Assembly (NCBI RefSeq): GCF_963678975.1
Contig: NC_089276.1
Coordinates: 1,819,445 to 1,883,444, forward strand
Reading direction: 5' to 3'
From: Dysidea avara
Taxonomy: Eukaryota > Porifera > Demospongiae > Dictyoceratida > Dysideidae
Length of the DNA stretch: 64,000 bases
Shown one piece after another: positions 1 to 12,762 of the stretch. Both the position numbers and the translations under genes were made by a program. The notes under the pieces are model-generated. The model was not told the DNA's origin and searched no databases. It worked only from the letters and a program-made list of their open reading frames with translations. Numbering within the stretch: position 1 is the stretch's first letter; each line of letters begins with the position of its first letter.

Positions 1-1640
1 CGAATTTTCTTAATGTGTTCATTACTATCGGTGATTTCTCTTTCTCTGGCAGAGTTGGTTATGGAAGTTAAAAACTCAAACAGTAGTGGACTTATGTTGT
101 CTAACTGCTCATTGATGTTTAGTGAAGTAAAATCAAATGATTTTTGTGCTTGAGACATCCTTTTAATTTCATCATGAATTAAATTGTTAACTATATGGCT
201 TGCTTCTTTGAGTGTGTTATCTGCATCAGAGTGTTTCTGTTTGATTTCAGGTTCGATCCAACAACTATTTGCTAGCTGTGAATTGCTAAGTGCCCAAGAC
301 AAGGTGGCTAATATATCTGCACCTTTACGATACAAAATGGTACCAAATTTCATATGCATACACTTATGCATCATGTACACGTCTAGGTAAATGATAAGTT
401 GGTGCAACAGCCAACGTGATGAAAAATGAACACTACCGTCTCCCACCTCTAGTACAACTTCTGCTAAGTTGATGTCTCCACTGTGCGAAGTGCCATAGGA
501 TTGAAGAAAAACAGTACATACCCAAGGAAGCAAAACAGCCTTGTGTGGAAGTAAATTCTTGGCAACAAATAGTACTGATGTTAATAAAGCACTGGTTAGT
601 CTATCAGTGTTGTGAGCTGTCTTAGTATCTTCCCATTCTTCAATAGATCTTGCCAGCATTTCATCTGACCCAATTTGTTCACATTTTATAGACTTGATGA
701 TGGTACAGTGTGAGTTATAACAAGAAGTGCATATCCCATCTTCTGGTCTTATGTCTATGTCAGTTCCTGTGGAATCCTTAATGTACTTTGATACAAGTAA
801 GGAATTGGGACTATGACGGCAGAATTTAGTACCAGGTTTTGGCATGGCTCCACAAGAGGAGCAGTTTTGTGCAGGAGTACAGAGACGGTACAGTTTGGTG
901 TAACAGGTTGGGCACAGAAGAAATGGCGTGTTTGTAGATGCCTGTGCCCCAAGCTGTCTTTTCATATCAGCAATACTAGCAAAGGCTGGTTTGATAAGCT
1001 TGTCGCTGAATCTATTGGTACACTCAGGATTTATGCAAAAATTTGGAGATGTTGGTGCTGTTAGTGTGGTGTCAATGTTTTTCCATTTTGGTATATATTG
1101 AGTGTTATTGTGGTATCGTTTTGCCTCTATAAAATGCTTTTTACAAATATTACTTTCTTCAGGTGGAGATTCACTAAGGTGCTTACTTAAAAACTGTCTT
1201 TCTGCAGTTCCCCAATTGGTGTAACTAGTCATTTGATTGTCTTTGTTCCCACATAGGACGCAGCACAGATTTCTGCTTCCAGCTGATTCAGTAGTAGCCA
1301 TATCCTGACACAGGGAGTCAACTAAATTTATATTGTTCATTGAAATGTGTTAAATAATACTGTATTATTAACATGACAGCATGTGTGAATTACAGCCAGA
1401 GTGCACAATTTTTTACTACGCCATTATTGTACCTATTTATTTGTCTACACTATTCAGCTGACTGTCAAACATTTAACAGTATGAAACAAATTTGTACTAC
1501 AAATTAAAACCGCATTGCAATTTCTTACCGAGTCTGTTCAGACGCTTGTAGCCCGTTGCTACCACGTTGCAGCTGCCGGATCTGGTTACGGTGGGAAAGC
1601 CAGATGACGTGTTTTTGTGTTGTGGCAATTGGAAAGCCAT
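1..1640 (-). CDS. Cysteine-rich protein of unknown function, 5' part, runs off left edge
   Basis: Two exons are seen on the minus strand. Exon 1 (1640 to 1529) opens with ATG and ends at a GTAAGA donor in phase 1. Exon 2 runs from 1321 (acceptor TTTAG) to the window edge with no stop, giving about 477 codons. A start at 1340, continuous with the exon 2 frame, is the alternative. The protein has many paired cysteines suggesting zinc binding: CCVLC near the exon junction, then CINPEC, CPTC, CSSC and CTSC, followed by a more hydrophobic, helical-looking half. The motif order is not a family I recognise. Sponge and cnidarian genomes carry multicopy, transposon-associated genes with this look, so a domesticated or mobile-element gene is possible (inference). 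The reading frame is undamaged over the 1.3 kb seen. The 207-bp intron and start choice need transcript support. Confidence 0.7.
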
Positions 1641-1786
1641 AGTAAAATCTATTACAGGAAGTAATTGGTGCTTAATGTAAGGCGGTGCTTTACTGTTAGT
1701 AGCGCTTGTCTTCTCGCGGGCAAAGGTTGCGCTGCAACTAAATACGCGTAATAAAGCATATTTTTACCACTTGCGTTTTGACTGTA

Positions 1787-2276
1787 TTGGCCCATCAGGA
1801 GTACTAGTAAACTGGCTACACATCAGAATAACATCATGACACTGTACTATCACTATTACCTTATATGAGTTAGCAGTGGTCATTGTTGGTGGTCTATTGA
1901 TCAGAAACTGATTACTAGAACTGATCAGTGGCTGCTGTAGTCAATGTTCATTAAGTTCTTTATTCAACCAGTTGATCACTGTATGGTACAAGGAATAATA
2001 ATCTAGCTACATGTACCATATATACCAGCTCATGTATAATGTGCAATACACACTCAAGCATGCACAGACAGACACACACACAAAGCCTCTGGCAACTGTG
2101 GAAAAACTGCGTTGCATGCCAGCACTGTGGTAAGGACTGTGCCATGTTTACAGGTTGCACACACAAACAAAACACTCTAATAGTACACACAAACCATTCT
2201 CGTTGGTTTTCAGTGCTTCTCTACACTCCTCTAGTTTCTGTTTAGTAACATCCACTGTCTCTGTTAGCTTCTTCAC
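1787..2276 (-). pseudogene. Broken copy of SAS-6 exons 17-19
   Basis: This is a near-identical copy of the SAS-6 exons at 41.6-42.1 kb. The exon 17 copy is 2276 to 2195 (82 nt, as in the gene) and the exon 18 copy is 1978 to 1860 (119 nt). The exon 19 copy starts at 1811 and is cut off near 1787, where similarity stops mid-exon. In exon 18 the arginine codon after the conserved WLNKELNEH is changed to TGA, so the copy cannot encode the SAS-6 tail. No other SAS-6 exons lie nearby. It is part of a 1.3-kb segmental duplication (1787-3122 against 41634-42995). Confidence 0.9.
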
Positions 2277-2807
2277 CTAAAAAAAAGTAAGGGATGGTGT
2301 AACCCTTTATGCTTGTTACTAGTGAGGTGTCACTGAAGGTCTAGATGCACATGTGTTAGCGTAAATCAAACCAGCATTATTTGTTGACCAGCTACATAGT
2401 TCATTAGTTATTGCAGGAGCTACGGGCTCTGTAATATACCTGTCATACCGAGGTGTTAAGAAAGTCACAACACTATATTTGAGGCCTGAAAGTCAAAGCT
2501 GTGATAATGAATATACTGAATAGTTAATATAGTAAAACATTGGCATCAAAATGAACTGTGTGTTCACTATTGGCAACTTTCTACTTAGTAAACTATTTTC
2601 CCTTTCATTTGTGATCAACATGTTTTAGGTGATCAACATGTTTTAGAGCTGCATACATAATCAAGAAATGCTGGATACAGGTACAGTATACAATGAGAGC
2701 ACATGAGCTAGTGTATATACTGGTAGTTGGTAATTTAATAATTCAATCTAGCTGAGTATTGTGTTACTGTACATTGCTTTGTTCTGTGTATCACTTCTCT
2801 CTGTGAG

Positions 2808-3122
2808 ATGTCTACTGAGCCTGACGCTCCCACTACAGTGAAACAAGTTGATGACCTGCTAACCGAGCTCAGCCAATCACGGGCCGATTTGCAGCACAAG
2901 ATCAATCAGGATGTCGTCTCAGGGTAGGATGATATAGCACAGATGGTTGTCAAAAAATTAAAAGCGATTGTGGAGCCATCTTCAGGAAGAACGGCCATGA
3001 AGCCCAATTCTGATTCAACAGTGATGTTGAGGATTATTTTGCCTGTGTCTTGATCGAATCTACAAAACCACCACCAAAACAATTGATACACTCCAGGAGG
3101 AGGTATGAGAGCATCACTAACA
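2808..3122 (+). mobile_element. Retroelement gag-like fragment, duplicate copy, decayed
   Basis: It begins ATG with the peptide MSTEPDAPTT followed by an acidic, helical stretch (VDDLLTELSQSRA). Similarity to the copy at 42659 continues to about 3122. The frame is interrupted by a TAG near 2924 and by indels, so it is not coding. The zinc-knuckle part seen in the longer copy is absent here. Confidence 0.7.
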
Positions 3123-3310
3123 AGTACACAGAAAAATTTGGAATTTTCAACTAGAGTAGGGACCTAGCACATCTATAAAAAGTACTGAAACAAGCTGGAG
3201 TAGTGCACAATATTAAATCACAGTAAAACAATAAGAAATGTTATATCCCTACTGTTTGAGTTACTATAGTAACATCTTTAAAAAAATCAACACTACATGG
3301 CACTACTGTA

Positions 3311-3679
3311 TAGGGATACCACGATAGTCGTGACATATGATATGTTGTGACAAAGCTATATGATATGACATAGACTTTTTATGTCGTGACATAAATATTT
3401 CCTAATAATGCACACTTTTCCATTCATTTTGATCAAATTTGATGCAATAAATATGAGAAAATTGACAAATAAGTATGAGCAATGTTGGTTGTTTGTTATG
3501 ATATTGCTGATGTTTAAATCGATATTTTTGCATGTTTGAATCAAAATACTTATACAGTTTCATAAGTAACAGCTTCAGTTGTGAAACTTTAAGAATTGCT
3601 TATGTTGTGGCATATGACATGTTGTGACATAAACTTCTATAACATGTGACATAAAAATTTCTATGTCGTGGCATCCCTA
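3311..3679. mobile_element. hAT-like MITE with 8-bp target-site duplication
   Basis: The 369-bp element has terminal inverted repeats TAGGGATACCACGA (left) and TAGGGATGCCACGA (right, reverse complement). An exact 8-bp direct repeat CTACTGTA flanks it at 3303-3310 and 3680-3687. Inside are repeated GTGACATA units and the palindrome ATGTCGTGACAT, mostly near the ends. TIR length and an 8-bp duplication fit hAT transposons. It has no transposase, so it is non-autonomous. Confidence 0.88.
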
Positions 3680-3904
3680 CTACTGTATACACCCCAACCC
3701 AAGTATATTAACACCAAATCGAATAACTCTATGTAAAATTAAGCACATCATATTATGGCTAGAGAAATGTTCTCCCCGGCTATCTGCATCTTGGTTTGAG
3801 TGTTTCCTTCTCCATAAAGCTCATACAGCTGATCATGAATGTTACCTGTTATCAATCAAAAGTGTAGCATGCGTATAGTCCGGCCTTATAGTGAAATAAT
3901 AATA

Positions 3905-4125
3905 TGTGACCAGATCTGCAAAAATCCGACACAATCATGCAAGCCTAAATTTACGGTATGCATTGAATACAATCAGTGAAATACTTGCATATTATTAAAA
4001 AAATTCTGTAAATTTTTGAATGCTTTGTTCTTAGTGAAGAAAGGGCCTAACATCAAAACCCTGGATATCATCTTATTTACCTATTCAAGAGGAGCTCGAA
4101 AATCTTTGCAGTAGATGCAAGGATC
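3905..4125 (+). repeat. Dispersed repeat, copy 1 (other copy 37345-37560)
   Basis: About 215 bp align in the same orientation with 37345-37560. Shared blocks include CACAATCATGCAAGCCTAAA, TCTGTAAATTTTTGAATGCTT and CTGGATATCATCTTATT, allowing a few changes. No coding frame is preserved. It is probably an old transposon fragment of unknown class. Confidence 0.75.
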
Positions 4126-4654
4126 TGGAAGTTATGGGGGTGTTCACAGTCACATGTGACCACAGGTACTGACAGTTCTAAGGAAGAATCTACATGGGCA
4201 TGTAGATATTTTAAAAAGTTACAGTAGACAATTACATAAAATTGTATTGATCAGATCCAGCCACTCTTTACAATTCCTAGCCAAAAATATCCTCTTGGAG
4301 GCTAGGATACTTTGGTAGTCAGCATCATCTAAACATTTTCTAATGGATGACTTAGAGATAGCTATGGTAGAGTTAGAAAATTTAGAAAATTCCCAATGGA
4401 GGCTGGCCAAGTACTGAAATTTTAATGGTCTCATGATAACTGGAGATGTTAACTTCAACACATGAACAAATGGACAACCTTAATGAGCATAGTAGGTACT
4501 AGAATAGGGAACACCTGATTATGACGATAAGTGCAGTGCTACTGAGACAGGGCAACACATTCAAGACATAAGCTGCTGTAAGCTGGGTGAAATCACATAA
4601 TGAGCATTTTGCATCACATTGTGTTAAGTACTGTTAACCACATCATGTCTGAAG

Positions 4655-4750
4655 GTTGACAGCAATGGGTAGAGTGTTGGAGGCAGCTCGTAGGAGAAAT
4701 GTGAGTTGGCCAGGGTGAAATCCTGCTAGAAGTCTATTCCAGGTCTTGCA
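4655..4750 (+). mobile_element. Possible tRNA-derived SINE head
   Basis: A polymerase III A-box-like TGGGTAGAGTG (about 4665) is followed some 45 bp later by a B-box-like GGGTGAAATCC (about 4714), the spacing expected for a tRNA-derived promoter. I could not fold a convincing cloverleaf, so this is not called a tRNA gene. Confidence 0.35.
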
Positions 4751-4855
4751 GGACCCATTTATTGGGCTGAAAGTTCACTAGCTCTGAGATAGTGGTCACT
4801 ATTAGGGAGGACAGGACATGGTTTAATCAGGGATATATTTGGTCAATTGTGGACA

Positions 4856-4879
4856 TGACGTCAGACGCTATTGACGTCA
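4856..4879. promoter_or_regulatory. Two CRE palindromes 16 bp apart
   Basis: The full cAMP-response-element palindrome TGACGTCA occurs at 4856-4863 and again at 4872-4879. Such sites bind bZIP factors of the CREB/ATF family. No clear transcription unit starts here, so function is uncertain and chance is possible. Confidence 0.4.
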
Positions 4880-5479
4880 TGATCATCTCGTTTCTAGGAG
4901 GCACTGGTAGCTCACCGCTGATCAGAGGTTTACACGTAATGATATCATTCAATATATACAAACATTTCCAGTACTTTAAAACACTATAGTAGCTATAAGA
5001 GTGCAGAACGTACTCACCGGCGAAGTCACAGTCCTTTGGCATCCGGCCGGCTTCATGAATCGGCTATCCCTTGGCGATACACTAGATGAACAGAAAAACC
5101 TGAGGTAGCTTAGAGTCTGCATTAGTAGCTACATAGTCCATAAGTTACTTGATACGAGACTACGAACAAAATGCAAACTTGAATCTCCGATACTTTAGAG
5201 ATCACGTGAGCAAATGAGAGCGACGAAATCTGTTATGCCAGTGTAATATGCCGAAGCAGCTGCTAGTTTTAAAAAAACATCTGATCATGGGGGAGCATTG
5301 CCAACAGAAGTGAGTGTTCACTTTGCTGTCGATATTTGCCATTATGTTCAGCACTTGTGCTGTAAAGCATTAATAATAATATATGCCATAATTTTGCCCC
5401 TAGCATTGTCCAATATTTAAGGTGGTAAGTAATTTGGTTACATTATTATATACAAGGAGCTTGGCTGTGAAGAAATAGC

Positions 5480-6040
5480 TGAGCTGCAATATTCATCCTT
5501 CAACCGTTTATGGAGTGCTTGATTGCTACAAGGAGGGTGGAGATGCTGCACTAGTACCCCACAATAGTGCCACTTCTAGACAGAACCAAAAAGTTTGCCA
5601 TTGTAGACATCTTGATGGCTAAACCAGATGTATGTCTAAGTCAACTGCAGAGCGAGCTATTTAAACACTGGAACATGCATGGGCAAATGTTAGTACTATT
5701 TTCCGAATGATCAAAAGCTTTGAATACTCAAGAAAACAACATCAACAGGTCATTCTATGAAGAAGTGATGTACAAAGAGCTGAATTTATAGCAGAATTGG
5801 GATACTTGTTTGCTGACATGATAGTATGGATGATGAAACTGGTTCTGACATTCGTAATGAAAGATGAAAGTTTGGCTATCATTCACACGGAATGACACCT
5901 GACAGCTACAGGTTAGTTGTAAGAGGAAAACGGTTGTCTTGCATTGCGGTGATGTCCACGAGAGGTATAGAAAATGTGAATATATATGTGAATGAGTCTG
6001 GGAAAACTGGTCTTATTGCCCAGCCCATGACTTGATTTTT
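5480..6040 (+). pseudogene. Dead Tc1/mariner-type (DDE_3) transposase
   Basis: Read across three frames, the segment gives pieces of a transposase. First comes a helix-turn-helix-like part (YGVLDCYKEGGDAAL). Then comes the catalytic-core block DETGSD followed by RN, GYHSHGMTP, RGKRLSCIAVMS and GIENVNIYVNESG. The pattern DETG-D-RN-R-K-GY-RG-P-RGKR-S-IA-S is typical of the DDE_3 superfamily (Tc1/mariner, IS630). In-frame stops, including a TGA right after the RN-ER block, and frameshifts break it. I found no terminal repeats. Confidence 0.8.
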
Positions 6041-9000
6041 CACTAAGAACACAAAGCTACATGACAATCAAGACTTGAGTGGTCTGCTTTTGCTGGCTGC
6101 TTTTCCCCAAGCACAGTGGCAATCCATACAAGTGGTCTGGGGCCCTAATGGAGCTCTGTCCAGCCTGGGAGTGACTGTATGTGGCTGTACAGCTACACGG
6201 TGTTGAATAAAGACCTGTGCTGTAAATGTGCTATTATTCTAGCACCTGAATGGCCCATAACTTGGCCTAGTTCATTCCTCTTAAAAATATTAAAACAGCC
6301 TCTTGCCTTCCTCTGGCCCCCACCACCCACTCCCTTTGGAGCTCGCCTAATACAGCTAACATTGAGTTTTAAAGTATCTAAAATGGTGGGAAACTTAGTT
6401 GTTGGCTATTTGTACAGTGGACGATCTGGAAGGTAAGGAATATGTGAAAATTTAGTACACATAGCTTCAACCATTGGCGAGCTACAACGGACTGAATACT
6501 TAAAACATTTCTTGATAGTTTTCCCAGCATAAATATAATATAGAATACTAAGCTCAATTACCAATGGTGTAAATTAAGTTAATTATAACTGCATCCACCC
6601 ACCTAATGATACCCTGAGCTACTGTAGCATGTTAACGCAACAGTATTGCTGAGAAGTTGGCATTGCTATTATATATCACAATGTATTACTGTTCCTGCGT
6701 TTTACAAGTTATCTTACATGGATATATCTGCATTTGATATGATGATATGAGATTGTTATGACATCAGTAATGTAAAGTGTAGTTTTGCTATAAAATCCGG
6801 CATCAACAAACATTTAGTTCAAAAGGATGAAAACCTTTTGAAGTGACCATTGTAGTACAACTACAGTAATTATTTACTCTAACATAGTTAAAGAAATTAC
6901 TGCATCCTGGTTTTGTGTTAGAGATATTTCACTACCTCAGTTTGTGGTGATAAATGATAGTCATAAACATACACACAATAATTGACACCAATTACTTGTG
7001 CCAGCCCAGCTCCTTTGTTTAACCATTTAGGCATTCCCCAAACCTGCGACCTACACATTCCGCTGGGCAGGTTATGGTCAGGCCTTGTGCTAAGTGTATA
7101 GTTTGCTTTGCTTTGATTTTATTTCACATAAGCTGTCTCTGTTCCAGTTGTATACAGTAAAATTAATGAGCAATTAAAAATTTGTGTAGCATTAGAATTT
7201 CAATATCTGCTAAGTATAGCTAACCTACAGCTTCAAATCAAGTAAAAAGCAGCTGCAGCTTACTCCATCTGGTTGCTGTTTATGATATAGTCCACCAGTG
7301 GAGCACACATAGCTAGCTGTTAATTTTATTTATTTATTGACACTGAGCAGTCAGTATACTGCTGGTACATATACAGGTACATGAGAAAAATTACACATAG
7401 TTAGCTACAATTTATTCCTTGCTATTTATTTATCTATCTATCAATATATAGCTAACAGTTTAAAATTACACTGGTGGTGTATACTGCAAAGCCATAAAAT
7501 CCAATGTGGCTTTTTAGGCATCATTGTGTTTTAAGTATGCTGATATCACTCTGATCACAAAGTATAACCACAAAGGCACTTGTTGCATATGGTTAGCACC
7601 ATATGCAAATTAATTATAACCTTTTTACACCTTTAGTATAATGTCAATATCTTATCTTGATGGATGGTTGACACTAATTGAAGTAGTGAAAGTCAAAGCT
7701 ACGCCTACAATGGCAGAAGGTTTTCCAGTGGTTGATTCTTCCAAGGAACTAGAGGTGGATCTGCAGTTGCAAGCAGTAGACAGCACTAGGAGGTGAGTTT
7801 TGCAGGCTTTCTGGATCCTGAGGTATTCATCACATTGATGATTGCGTTACTAGAGTATACCTTGTTTCTGTCCATGTCATTAATGTCAGTTATGTAGTGC
7901 AAACTCAAATGGTTAATGAATTCAATTTTGCACTTTCAAAGCATGCCTGCAGTTTTCCACACTTGCAGGTGAGTCACTGAAGTATAATTTTTGTAACATG
8001 TGATTTACCTAATATATATATACACACATGCATTCAGGGCCTGTGGACTTCATGCTTGTGCGTATATATCAAGCAAATCACTTAACCCAATAATTACAAC
8101 TATTACATCATAATTAGAATACTGAGCTGACATTTATAATTATGGCTAATAAAATAAAAATTAGAACTAGCTTCCAGTGTAGAGTTGCAGCTATTCTTTT
8201 GATTCTATAATTTATTGCACTGCAAAACAATTATAATGACAGTATAATTATACAGTAATAGTAGTACTGTGAAAGGCCTACATTTTAAAAATATTTAGCC
8301 AGTTCCTGGCTACTGGACTGAAATTTATTTTGCCAGTCAGTACACTGTTTTATGAAGGAATGTTTATGGTTTGAGGCCAATTTAATCGTCTTGGCACTAT
8401 AAACTTACAGACAGTGAAAGACACTGTTATGCTTAACGATCAAACCTCTGAATAGTCAGTTAGGGATAATTAGGGTCGATTCAGCTTTTTTTCACTGGGT
8501 CTCTTATGTCAGGGTTAGAATACATTTTCTACATTTAGATGTGCAAAAAAAGGTTTTGGTAGCTAGTGGGGTAGCCTTGTTTCTTTTTTTTTTCTTTTTT
8601 AAAGCTTTTGCATATTCCTCTGCAATGACCAGCTAGCATTTAAATACATAACAAGTTAGTCACTTATGTGTGATATATTTTAATGCTCAGTTGTTTTCTG
8701 CTTGATTACAGCAAGTCAGCCAAACTCCAATTCCAGAACTCCATTTGAATGTCAGCTCCTACAGAAGGAAGAGACGGAAGCAGTTGCTGTCATATTTGGG
8801 GAAGAAGTTCAGTCACTCAATGAGTCATGTAGTTGTTTCCTATTTCACATCAGTTCCCAGAGTAGTGATATGTTGATGTCATCAATTTGGTAAGACATTA
8901 TACACTGAATTCATCACAATCACTTTGCTGCTTGCACTAGATGTAGGCAAAGCTCTTCCTTGGCTTGCATATTCACGTACACACTAAATATTTACACCAA

Positions 9001-9939
9001 ACACGCATATACATATGCTGATGTTTTCAACTTGTAAACCTTTGGAGCAAAAAGCGTTGTGCATGCTAAATTAATGTAAAATTATATTGTAAATTGTTTG
9101 AAGTATGGAAGGACATGTCTAAATAAATAAAGTATAGTAGCAACTGTAAATTTAATATGAAAAGCATAAGTACATCCTCTCTCAAAGAAATCGAACTAAG
9201 AATTACTGAGGCGTATAATCTACAACATGTGCTATGCACAAGATCATTTTTGCATCCTCTCCGTATTATATTTTATTACTCTGCAATATTTTTGTGTGTT
9301 TATGGCAAATGTACATAAAATTGAAGAGACTGTTAGCTATCATTGACATCAAAACACATCACTGTTAAATACATTATAGCTTTTATGTTATAATAGTGGA
9401 TTGGCTATAGTTGCATGTGCTAAATCACTCTGGATGTATGGAGAGTAGTTCATATAATAAAGTTTTATGTTAACATCTACAGAGCATAATTAAACACAAA
9501 GGTGTCTCTGCAACAGTTTCAGAATAGCAGACCATCCCCCTTCAACACCTCTCAGCCCGATGTCTAATGGAGTAGATTAATTCCCTTATATCAGTGATGA
9601 CACCAAAGAACTTCTAAATAAATCCAAAAGGTTGGAATAGTGTTATGAAGTGTCATGATCAGTTCTTGGGTGTTAGTGTAGCGAGCAGTTTTTGTGATTA
9701 AAAGCCATGAAATTCTATAGTGTGATCTTGCTTTAACTCCACTGATAATGTTTATTTATCAAGTTACACCACATTAACTTAAAACACATTAAAGATTTGT
9801 GATGCCATTATAACAATTGGTGCGTGTCTGTATTGACGCTATCATAAATCAAAAAGAAAAGAAAACAAACTCTGCTAGATATTTAAAGTAAAATAAAACA
9901 CAAAGATACTCAGGTGTGAACTAGCTATCAAGCCTTATA

Positions 9940-10700
9940 AGCACACAGTAAATTACAAATTCAAATATTTGCCTCACTTTTACAGTGGTTGGTTGCAGTT
10001 TCTGTTGTTCTTGTTCCTGTTTCTACCTCTTCTCCAATAGTTCAGCCAAAGATCTCAAGTAGCTGACAACAATACAAACACCACTCCCTTTCCAAGACCA
10101 TTTGTAGCCTCCATCACTAGTAGATCATATACCTGGTCAGCGTCTCGATAATAGTGATTGTGATTGGTTAGTTTCAAACACAGGAGGAATGCATGCACAA
10201 CTAAAACTCAATGAACCTCATCTTTATATTCAACCTTTATTCCACATTAAGATAACGAGAGCTACAGCTAAGTTTAGCCCACAAATTCATATTAATGTAA
10301 GCTTATATACTAACCCACACAGTTTACTATTGGACTAATAGAATTGGTATTCATAAATATCTCATGGTCATATCACAGCATAATTCATACACAAATACTG
10401 ACTGTATTTATTCCGTCTATGTTTAGGTGTTGGAACCAATAGTCCAAAAATTCTACCTTGGCTCAAACAAAAATAGACCACATCCCCCAATAGTGAATAA
10501 AATTAGAGTCATTTATAGATTTGAGGTTCATTTTGTCTTGTTATAGGGAGTTTTTTAAAATAGTTGTTCCAATACTGAATAAAAACGGTAGGTAGTATTG
10601 GAACACTATTTTTGCTGTGTAGATCTACACAGTATATAGTTATACAATCTAATACTTGAGGCTCTGGAGTTCATGAATCTTGCCATGTTCACAAGTAGGT
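9940..10700 (-). repeat. Inverted segment inside the RWD-PARP copy
   Basis: This stretch matches the reverse complement of about 22080-22650. It includes exon 3 (9960-10190) and an intronic block containing AACTCCAGAGCCT (10650 on the minus strand, near 22108 in the gene). Flanking parts of the copy are in direct orientation, so about 0.75 kb was flipped after or during duplication. Confidence 0.8.
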
Positions 10701-11497
10701 CAGATGTGGCCAGTGTAGTGCAGTGATATGGGAGTGATAGTTTGTCTGATACATGTTCTAAGGCTGATGTGACACCTTCAGTGCTGTTATTGATTTTGGA
10801 ACACTACTAAAGCAAGCAAATTACTATCTCTGAAAGCAGGAAATTGTCTCGGAAATATGCCTAAAAATCTAAATAGATATTGAATCAAAGTTTTAGTTAA
10901 GCTACACGTAATTGATGCAATATCAGCTCAGTAAAAATACTAAACACACACACACACACACAGAGTTGTTGTTCATTGACAGGCTTGCATTATTGTTCTT
11001 TTATCCATTGTGATGTAATGATGCTATTGGTACTACACCTGTGTAGGCCTGCTTTTGTCTTAGGTAGCTATAATAGTGTGTGTGTGTGTGTGTGTGTGTG
11101 TGTTGGTGTATACCAAAAGTGTTATTGCTGTTAATTGGTATTAATTATTACTTTATGGAAAAGCATTAGTGATAACTTGTTAGTACATAGAGTCATTAAC
11201 AGAAACTTACTGTAATTAGACCACTCTGTAATTAAACCTATAAACTCCCAAAATATGTATAATTTTCTACCCAATGTAGTCACCTGCTTTGCTCTTACTA
11301 CCATGCTGTGTATACAAGCAGTAGAAATCATAGCCTAAGTCATCTTCATCATGTCTTTACTCTACACTAATAGAATGATCTATACCCATTCAAAATGGAT
11401 GCTTATATTGGCCGCACTTCACAGAAAATTAGTATTACAACACTATTTAGAGAATTAACCCTACTATTAAAGTCAAGTCATTAAGTCTAAGTCCTTG

Positions 11498-11590
11498 AAA
11501 TTAGGTTTGGTAATCCTAAGGCTGCAGCTCATGTTGCTGTCAGACCTTCAAGTGCTGGTCACTGTAAAGTGTTAATAATAATTAACTTCA
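11498..11590 (+). mobile_element. 3' fragment of the 61.6-kb SINE family
   Basis: It matches the 3' part of the SINEs at 61.6 and 62.0 kb: GGTAATCCTAAGGCTGCAG, then TGTTGCTGTCAGACCTTCA, and a TAATAATAATT tail. The 5' tRNA-like head is missing. Confidence 0.7.
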
Positions 11591-12762
11591 CTGAGCTCTG
11601 CTTTCCACCTACACCCCCAGTATCTAATGGTAAAATAGTAGGACAAACGTTATGTGTACATGTCCTTGCAGGAGAAAGATGATTAAAGTGGTAGACAAGA
11701 AGACACTGAATCAGACGATTATGGCTACTCTGATGACATGGTGTATGAGCTATCGCATTCTATTGGCTCTGTCTGAAACTTGTTGAATAAGATCCCCAGA
11801 GCTACGTGTAAGATTGTAAGATGCTTTAATGAGGTCACTTGTCTAAACCAGCTAACTTGAAAATGCCAAATATGTCATTTGTGTACAAAGAAGAAGCAAG
11901 TAAAACAGTACAGGACTTATGGTATGTAACATGTGAATGTGTAGGTAGAGACTATGGGGTAGTGTGGTATATCAGGCTAATCCCTCGTGCAATGGTCATG
12001 CTATAACTGCTACTTAAGCTCATTGCTGAGGATAGGCTAGTATATGCTACAGGGTACTATAGACCATATACTGTTGTACACATGCTCTAGAAATCTAATA
12101 CAGTCATAGAGATTTAGCTGACATGCCCCAACTTAGTCTCACAAGCCAGAACCTCATAATCACCTGCACCTTATACTGAAAACTGTGAGTTCTTGGATCT
12201 GGCCTGCAAGACTAAGCTAGAGAGCACGAGCTGAATCTCTACGATTATATAACTCTACATTAGATGGTTTCCACACATGTGCTTGTAAACGGATAAGTGC
12301 TATGTGAAGACATCTGGATTTGGAAACAAAGACTGCTGCTGTACTGCAGAACAACATTATAGTTATGAAAATTAACTGCTATGTAAATGTAAAATCTCCA
12401 TGTCTGTGTCTCCTATTACTTGAAACTATGGACTAGCTAGGTGACATGTGACTAAAGTGCTGAGTAGGTACTGTAGTTAATTGTTGTCATTTGTAGGTAC
12501 CCATTATTAGTGGCTGCTGCAGCTAATTTCCTTTAATCTTCTGAGGATGGAATAGTTTTGTCTACAAACTGCTTTGATGCACTATACAGTGTCCTTTATG
12601 GTGCAGAGTAAATACCTCACAAAACTTTAAGTGCATTAATTAACCCAGCAACATAATTGTCCCATTCTAACTATGCATATTGAAAACTATCATCAAAGTG
12701 TACTAATGGACTGTTATTGTGATAACATTAATGATCTGTAAGAGTTGTATATATGTGTTGAC

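Larger units (their letters stand above)
1787..3122. repeat. Segmental duplication of 41634-42995 (same orientation)
   Basis: The two segments share SAS-6 exons, the introns between them and a retroelement gag start, with scattered substitutions and small indels. One end lies inside SAS-6 exon 19. The other lies inside the gag fragment, just after a CATCACTAA stretch. The gag insertion therefore predates the duplication. Confidence 0.88.
4126..5479. other. Gene-poor interval
   Basis: Apart from the SINE-like unit and the paired CRE palindromes, I see no supported gene. A possible minus-strand first exon (ATG near 5055, GTGAGT donor near 5019) is too short to claim. Confidence 0.5.

Noticed and set aside
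3356..3544. 62-codon minus-strand frame
   Set aside because: It lies wholly inside the hAT-like MITE and has no family signal.
4655..4750. Functional tRNA gene
   Set aside because: Box-like sequences are present but I could not form acceptor and anticodon stems.
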